Below, piece after piece: positions 59,338 through 64,000 of a stretch of 64,000 nt of DNA (positions are counted from its first letter, which is position 1; every line of letters begins with the position of its first letter). The DNA lies in contig NZ_SROX01000012.1 of NCBI RefSeq assembly GCF_013141915.1, positions 62,001 to 126,000 on the forward strand, written 5' to 3'. The notes below the pieces were generated by a model that searched no databases, had not been told where the DNA came from, and saw nothing but the letters and a program-made list of their open reading frames with translations. The stretch is from Cupriavidus necator (GTDB lineage Bacteria; Pseudomonadota; Gammaproteobacteria; Burkholderiales; Burkholderiaceae). The translations under genes were made by a program, and so were the position numbers.

Positions 59338-60843
59338 TCAGGCCTTGGCGGGGCAGCGCAGGTGCCAGTCGGTCGCCTGCTGGAACGCATGCGCGGCCTG
59401 CAGCAGGCGCGCTTCGTCAAAGTAGTTGCCGATCAGCTGCAGGCCGACGGGCATGTTGCCCGCGCCGAAGCCGCACGGCACGCTCATGCCGGGCAGGCCG
59501 GCCAGGCTGGTCGACAGCGTGAAGATGTCGGCCAGGTACATCTGCACCGGGTCCGAGGTCTTCTCGCCCAGCTTCCACGCCACCGTCGGCGCCACCGGGC
59601 CCATGATCACGTCGCACTGGGCGAAGGCGCGCTGGAAGTCGTCGGCGATGATGCGGCGGATCTTCTGCGCCTGCAGGTAGTAGGCGTCGTAGTAGCCGTG
59701 CGACAGCACGTAGGTGCCGACCATGATGCGGCGCTTGACCTCGGCGCCGAAGCCTTCGGCGCGGGTCTTCTTGTACATGTCGAGCAGGTCGCGGTACCCG
59801 GCGGCGCGGTGGCCGTAGCGCACCCCGTCGAAGCGCGACAGGTTGGACGAGGCCTCGGCCGGCGCGATCACGTAGTACACCGGGATCGACAGCTCGGTCT
59901 TGGGCAGCGACACCTCGACCAGCGTGGCGCCCAGCTTTTCGTACTCGGCCAGCGCGGCGCGCACGGCCTGCTCGACATCGGCCGCCAGGCCCTTGCCGAA
60001 GTATTCCTTGGGCAGGCCGATGCGCAGGCCGGCCAGCGGGCGCCCGGCGGTGGCGCCGGCGCGCGGCTGGCCCAGCAGGCGCGTGTAGTCCTCGTCGATG
60101 CCGCCTTGCGCGGGCGGGATGCTGGTCGAGTCCTTCGGATCGAAGCCGGCCATGGCGTTGAGCAGCAGCGCGCAGTCCTCGGCGCTGTGGGCCATCGGGC
60201 CGCCCTGGTCCAGCGACGAGGCAAAGGCGATCATGCCGTAGCGCGACACGCGGCCATAGGTGGGCTTGATCCCGGTGATGCCCGAGAACGACGCCGGCTG
60301 GCGGATCGAGCCGCCGGTGTCGGTGCCGGTGGCGGCGGGCGCCAGGCCCGCGGCCACCGCGGCGGCCGAGCCGCCCGACGAGCCGCCGGGCACGCGGCTG
60401 GCGTCCCACGGGTTGCGCACCGGGCCGAAATGCGAGTTCTCGTTGGACGAGCCCATCGCAAATTCGTCCATGTTGGTCTTGCCCAGCGTGACCATGCCGG
60501 CCGCGGCCATGCGCTCGACCACGGTGGCGTCGAACGGGCTTTCATAGCTGGCCAGCATCTTCGAGCCGGCGGTGGCGCGCCAGCCGCGCGTGACGAACAC
60601 ATCCTTGTGCGCGACCGGCACGCCGGTCAGCGGCGCGGCCTCGCCGCGCGCGCGGCGTGCGTCGGCGGCGCGCGCCTGGGCCAGCGTCAGTTCGGCATCG
60701 ACGTGGATAAAGGCGTTGAGCGCGGCGGCCTGCTCGATGCGGGCCAGGTACTCGCGCGCGAGTTCCTCGGCGGAGACGGTGCGCGCGGCCAGGGCGTCGG
60801 CAAGCTGGCGCAGGGAAGTCACGGAATCAGCGGAAAAGGGCAT
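59338..60843 (-). CDS. gatA: Aspartyl/glutamyl-tRNA amidotransferase subunit A
   Basis: A 501-residue amidase-signature protein. The catalytic Ser-cisSer-Lys triad is in PVAHKDVF (Lys), GGSSGGSAAAVAAG (cis-Ser) and TDTGGSIRQPA (nucleophile region); GITGIKPTYGRVSRYG and MAHSAEDCALLLNAMAGFD follow in normal order. It hydrolyses glutamine to supply ammonia to GatB. It follows gatC by 92 bases. Confidence 0.97.
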   Translation of the reverse strand: MPFSADSVTSLRQLADALAARTVSAEELAREYLARIEQAAALNAFIHVDAELTLAQARAADARRARGEAAPLTGVPVAHKDVFVTRGWRATAGSKMLASYESPFDATVVERMAAAGMVTLGKTNMDEFAMGSSNENSHFGPVRNPWDASRVPGGSSGGSAAAVAAGLAPAATGTDTGGSIRQPASFSGITGIKPTYGRVSRYGMIAFASSLDQGGPMAHSAEDCALLLNAMAGFDPKDSTSIPPAQGGIDEDYTRLLGQPRAGATAGRPLAGLRIGLPKEYFGKGLAADVEQAVRAALAEYEKLGATLVEVSLPKTELSIPVYYVIAPAEASSNLSRFDGVRYGHRAAGYRDLLDMYKKTRAEGFGAEVKRRIMVGTYVLSHGYYDAYYLQAQKIRRIIADDFQRAFAQCDVIMGPVAPTVAWKLGEKTSDPVQMYLADIFTLSTSLAGLPGMSVPCGFGAGNMPVGLQLIGNYFDEARLLQAAHAFQQATDWHLRCPAKA

Positions 60844-60935
60844 GACAGTCGGTTGGCATCAGGGGTGTTGTACTGGCGGGCGGCCGGCGCCGGACCGCGG
60901 CGCCTGGCGGCGCGGCAGCGCGGGCCGGGCAACGG

Positions 60936-61235
60936 TCATTCAATGACCTTGGGCACCAGGTACAGGCCGTTTTCGGTGGCCGGCGCGGGGCGCTGGTAGT
61001 CGGCGCGGCGGTCGGCTTCGGTGACCACGTCCTCGCGCAGGCGCTGGACCATGTCGCGCACGGCCGACAGCGGGTGCGCGAGCGGTTCGATGCCGGTGGT
61101 GTCGACCGCCTGCATCTGCTCGACCAGCGAGAAAAAGTTGTTCAGTTGCGCAAGCGTCTGTTCGGCCTCGGCATCGCTGGTTTCGATGCGGGCGAGGTGG
61201 GCAATGCGCTTGACGTCGGATAGGTCGAGGGCCAT
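60936..61235 (-). CDS. gatC: Aspartyl/glutamyl-tRNA amidotransferase subunit C
   Basis: A 99-residue GatC, the belt subunit that joins GatA and GatB. The sequence starts ALDLSDVKRIAHLARIETSD and contains LNNFFSLVEQMQAVDT, EPLAHPLSAV, LREDVVTEADRR, and the end GLYLVPKVIE, all typical. It is the first gene of the group and divergent from mreB. Confidence 0.96.
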   Translation of the reverse strand: MALDLSDVKRIAHLARIETSDAEAEQTLAQLNNFFSLVEQMQAVDTTGIEPLAHPLSAVRDMVQRLREDVVTEADRRADYQRPAPATENGLYLVPKVIE

Positions 61236-61791
61236 GGCGTGGTGGGTCGATGCTCGGATGCTCGGAGACGAAAGGCGGCCTGGCCCGGGGGGCTGACCGC
61301 GGGCGCCGGAGGGCACCCCGTAGTCGTCAGAATTGCAGGTATTTTCAGGCTGTAAACGCCCGAAGCCGCTGGAATTATAAGGTATCATTGCGAGTTACCG
61401 ACCTTTGGCAACGCCTACGCCACATGGCCTGCGGCCCGCGCCTCCGCGCCCGGTGTCCGAAGGCGCCCGAAGGGCAAACCTGGGTCCTCTGATTAGGCCT
61501 TGCCGCCAGCCCCGCGTGTCGCCCCACGGCCGACATGATGCGCCGGCATCTGCACATTTCCGCGAACTTTTCCGCGGGGTCTAATCAAAGGTTCCCGTAG
61601 GGCCGGCGCGCACGGTGCGCCGGCGGTGCCGATCCCACGTCCATCCGGCCGGACAGCCTCCGGTCCGGGCGGCGGGCGGAGCGGGAAGCCGAGAACCATT
61701 CCGTATTCAACACAACGCATTTCGTGGCCGGGCCGCTCGCGGCGCCGGCCGCTTCGCCTACCCGCGAACACCACCACAGACAGGATTCCTG
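61236..61791. other. Divergent control region between gatC and mreB
   Basis: About 555 bases, long for such a gap. The part near 61330-61400 is AT-rich and holds the best promoter candidate (annotated separately). A short GC-rich inverted repeat (CCGCG, CGCGG near 61560-61580) precedes a TCTAATC sequence. No coding frame or RNA gene is convincing; the mreB leader would be long if transcription starts near the AT-rich part. Confidence 0.45.
61374..61379 (-). promoter_or_regulatory. Candidate -10 box of the gatC promoter
   Basis: TATAAT on the minus strand, about 140 bases upstream of gatC in the only AT-rich part of the gap. No strong -35 box stands at the right distance, so this is suggestive only. 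Confidence 0.35.
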
Positions 61792-62835
61792 ATGTTCGGA
61801 TTTCTCCGCAGCTACTTCTCCAACGACCTGGCGATCGACCTCGGCACCGCCAACACGCTGATCTACATGCGCGACAAGGGCATCGTGCTGGACGAGCCCT
61901 CGGTGGTTGCGATCCGCCAGGAAGGCGGCCCCAACGCCAAGAAGACCATCACGGCGGTGGGCAAGGAAGCCAAGCAGATGCTGGGCAAGGTGCCGGGCAA
62001 TATCGAGGCGATCCGCCCGATGAAGGACGGCGTGATCGCCGACTTCACCGTCACCGAGCAGATGCTCAAGCAATTCATCAAGATGGTGCATGACAGCAAG
62101 CTGCTGCGCCCGAGCCCGCGCATCATCATCTGCGTGCCGTGCGGCTCGACCCAGGTCGAGCGCCGCGCCATCCGCGAATCGGCGCTGGGCGCCGGCGCCA
62201 GCCAGGTCTACCTGATCGAGGAGCCGATGTCGGCCGCGATCGGCGCCGGCCTGCCGGTGTCGGAGCCGTCGGGCTCGATGGTGGTCGATATCGGCGGCGG
62301 CACCACCGAGGTCGGCATCATCTCGCTGGGCGGCATGGTCTATAAGGGTTCGGTGCGCGTGGGCGGCGACAAGTTCGACGAGGCCATCGTCAACTACATC
62401 CGCCGCAACTACGGCATGCTGATCGGCGAGCAGACCGCCGAAGCCATCAAGAAGGAAATCGGCTCGGCCTTCCCGGGCTCCGAAGTGCGCGAGATGGAAG
62501 TCAAGGGCCGCAACCTGTCCGAAGGCATTCCGCGTGCGTTCACGGTGTCGTCCAATGAAATCCTCGAGGCGCTGACCGATCCGCTGAACCAGATCGTGTC
62601 GGCGGTGAAGATCGCGCTGGAGCAGACCCCGCCCGAGCTGGGCGCCGACATCGCCGAGCGCGGCATGATGCTGACCGGCGGCGGCGCGCTGCTGCGCGAC
62701 CTGGATCGCCTGCTGGCGGAAGAAACCGGCTTGCCGGTGCTGGTTGCCGAAGACCCGCTGACCTGCGTGGTGCGCGGCTCCGGCATGGCGCTGGAACGCA
62801 TGGACAAGCTCGGCAGCATCTTCTCCTACGAGTAA
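61792..62835 (+). CDS. mreB: Rod shape-determining actin MreB
   Basis: A 347-residue bacterial actin. The N-terminal FGFLRSYFSNDLAIDLGTAN includes a membrane-binding start and phosphate loop 1 (DLGTANT). The remaining nucleotide motifs are IICVPCGSTQVERRAI, MVVDIGGGTTEVGIISLGG and MLTGGGALLRDLD. It polymerises under the membrane and guides elongation-mode peptidoglycan synthesis with MreC, MreD, RodA and PBP2. It is first of the mre operon. Confidence 0.98.
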   Translation: MFGFLRSYFSNDLAIDLGTANTLIYMRDKGIVLDEPSVVAIRQEGGPNAKKTITAVGKEAKQMLGKVPGNIEAIRPMKDGVIADFTVTEQMLKQFIKMVHDSKLLRPSPRIIICVPCGSTQVERRAIRESALGAGASQVYLIEEPMSAAIGAGLPVSEPSGSMVVDIGGGTTEVGIISLGGMVYKGSVRVGGDKFDEAIVNYIRRNYGMLIGEQTAEAIKKEIGSAFPGSEVREMEVKGRNLSEGIPRAFTVSSNEILEALTDPLNQIVSAVKIALEQTPPELGADIAERGMMLTGGGALLRDLDRLLAEETGLPVLVAEDPLTCVVRGSGMALERMDKLGSIFSYE

Positions 62836-63031
62836 GCAGGACGCTCACGTGGCGATGCGCGGCCTGCCGGATCGATCGATCATGGCGGCGTCGCGGCGCC
62901 GCATCCGCCGGGGCCGGGCCCTGGCAGCTCCCGCCGCCCGACCGTACCGCGCCCGTTCCCGCCAGGGATCGGGGCGCGGCACGGCGGGCGGCGGGGCGTT
63001 TCCGCGTGGCCTCCGGCCTTTGTTCGGGTAA

Positions 63032-63997
63032 ATGGATTACTCCCCTCCGCCGCTCTTCAAGCAAGGCACCTCGGCTGTCGCCAGGCTGGTCCTGTACGTG
63101 GGCATCGCGCTGGCGCTGCTGGTGGTCGATGCCCGTTTCGACGCGCTGCGCGTCGGGCGCCAGGTTGCCGCCACCGTGCTGATGCCGGTCGAGCGCCTGG
63201 TGCTGGCCCCGCGTGATGCGCTGCGCACCATGTTCGACTACGCGCAGTCGTCGGCGACGCTTGCCACCGAGAACCGCGAACTGCGCCAGAACGCCGTGCA
63301 GCAGGCCCAGGCCTCGGTGCGCCAGGCGCAGCTCGAGGCCGAGAACAACCAGTTGCGCAAGCTGCTGGGGCTGGCGCAGCAATCGGCCACGCCGGTGACG
63401 GTGGCCGAGATCCTGTATGACGCGCGCGACCCGTACAGCCAGCGCATCGTGATCGACAAGGGCAGCCAGCACGGCCTGCGCGCGGGCTATCCGGTGATCG
63501 ACGAGCGCGGCGTGGTGGGGCAGGTCACGCGCGTGTCGCCGTTCCAGGCCGAGGTGACGCTGCTGACCGACAAGGATCAGGCGATCCCGGTGCAGGTGGT
63601 GCGCAACGGGCTGCGCAGCGTGGCCTTCGGCGGCGCGCGCGCGGGCCAGCTGGACCTGCGCTTCATGGCCGCCGCCGCCGACCTGCAGCAGGGCGACCTG
63701 CTGGTGACCTCCGGCCTGGACGGCACCTATCCGCCGGGCCTGCCGGTGGCGAAGATCGTGCAGATCGAGCGCAAGGCCGATACCGCATTCTCGCGCGTCT
63801 ATTGCGAGCCGGTGGCTGGCGTGCGCGCGCACCGCCAGCTGCTGGTGGTGCGCTACGACGCCGCCATCCCGGCACGCGAAGCAGTCGAGGCCCGGCCCGA
63901 GGCGCCGGTCAGGGGCGCCAGGTCCGCCGCGGCGCGCGCCGCCGCTGACAGCGCCGCGGCAGGCAAGGCCGCGACCGCCAAGGAGGCACCACGGTGA
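63032..63997 (+). CDS. mreC: Rod shape-determining protein MreC
   Basis: A 321-residue periplasmic scaffold protein with one N-terminal membrane helix (LVLYVGIALALLVVDA), a coiled coil (about 65-115, NRELRQNAVQQAQ, LEAENNQLRKLLGL) and the two-barrel MreC core (about 120-275, AEILYDARDPYSQRIVIDKG, LRAGYPVIDERGVVGQV, VTSGLDGTYPPGLPVAKI). The Ala/Arg/Lys-rich tail (about 285-321) is low complexity. It starts 196 bases after mreB; that gap holds no gene. Confidence 0.96.
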   Translation: MDYSPPPLFKQGTSAVARLVLYVGIALALLVVDARFDALRVGRQVAATVLMPVERLVLAPRDALRTMFDYAQSSATLATENRELRQNAVQQAQASVRQAQLEAENNQLRKLLGLAQQSATPVTVAEILYDARDPYSQRIVIDKGSQHGLRAGYPVIDERGVVGQVTRVSPFQAEVTLLTDKDQAIPVQVVRNGLRSVAFGGARAGQLDLRFMAAAADLQQGDLLVTSGLDGTYPPGLPVAKIVQIERKADTAFSRVYCEPVAGVRAHRQLLVVRYDAAIPAREAVEARPEAPVRGARSAAARAAADSAAAGKAATAKEAPR

Positions 63998-64000
63998 CCA
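63994..64000 (+). CDS. mreD: Probable start of mreD (cut by the window edge)
   Basis: GTGACC begins inside the mreC stop (GTGA overlap) and follows AGGAGG by eight bases, as expected for the next gene of the mre operon. Only two codons are visible, so the call rests on gene order. Confidence 0.5.

Noticed and set aside
59362..60999. A 545-codon open frame opposite gatA
   Set aside because: It mirrors the third-position GC bias of gatA; the sequence is low-complexity Gly/Arg/His/Ala and has no family pattern.

Overview
The window is GC-rich chromosomal DNA from a betaproteobacterium, most likely a Burkholderiaceae member close to Cupriavidus/Ralstonia. This is inferred from the gene content (minCDE, gatCAB next to mreBC, a Bug-type substrate-binding protein, a Gram-negative porin, many small catabolic clusters with GntR/IclR/MarR regulators), not from a database search. 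No rRNA or tRNA gene, CRISPR array or complete insertion sequence was seen.

Left part (about 1-12.5 kb), accessory in character: the 3' end of an McrC-like restriction gene, a convergent three-helix membrane protein (DUF6216-like), a Cache-PAS-GGDEF-EAL protein, a VapBC-type toxin-antitoxin pair with a palindromic operator, and an intact YdcF/DUF218 gene whose 3' end is repeated twice as decayed fragments. A compact plus-strand operon follows: OmpA-domain lipoprotein, five-helix membrane protein with a charged tail, exported protein with a possible vWA-like fold. Opposite it is a gene that starts like vgrG but continues as something unrelated. This operon is the best candidate for an undescribed system.

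Middle part (12.7-48 kb), metabolic mosaic: an MFS-BKACE-SDR cluster with a divergent GntR regulator; a polyamine cluster (homospermidine synthase, YgiC/YjfC-like ATP-grasp ligase, YgiB/YjfM-like DUF1190 protein, DUF350 protein); an amino-acid ABC transporter translationally coupled to formimidoylglutamase, with an IclR regulator; a methyltransferase divergent from a MerR regulator with a textbook spacer palindrome; a DUF4382 lipoprotein with a strong terminator; DUF72, DbpA helicase, CBS protein, DHA2 efflux pump, exported glutathione peroxidase and GST; a maleate-isomerase/arylmalonate-decarboxylase-like enzyme with MFS transporter, GntR regulator and FAH-family enzyme; an M20 amidohydrolase; AraC/Fsr-like and MarR/EamA divergent pairs; and a Bug-type binding protein.

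Right part (48-64 kb), mostly core functions: two head-to-head OmpR-type response regulators, one coupled to a degenerate histidine kinase; a porin; minC-minD-minE; a CorA-type transporter; a Sel1-repeat protein; gatC-gatA-gatB interrupted by a lipoprotein gene and an alpha/beta hydrolase gene; then mreB, mreC and the first bases of a probable mreD.
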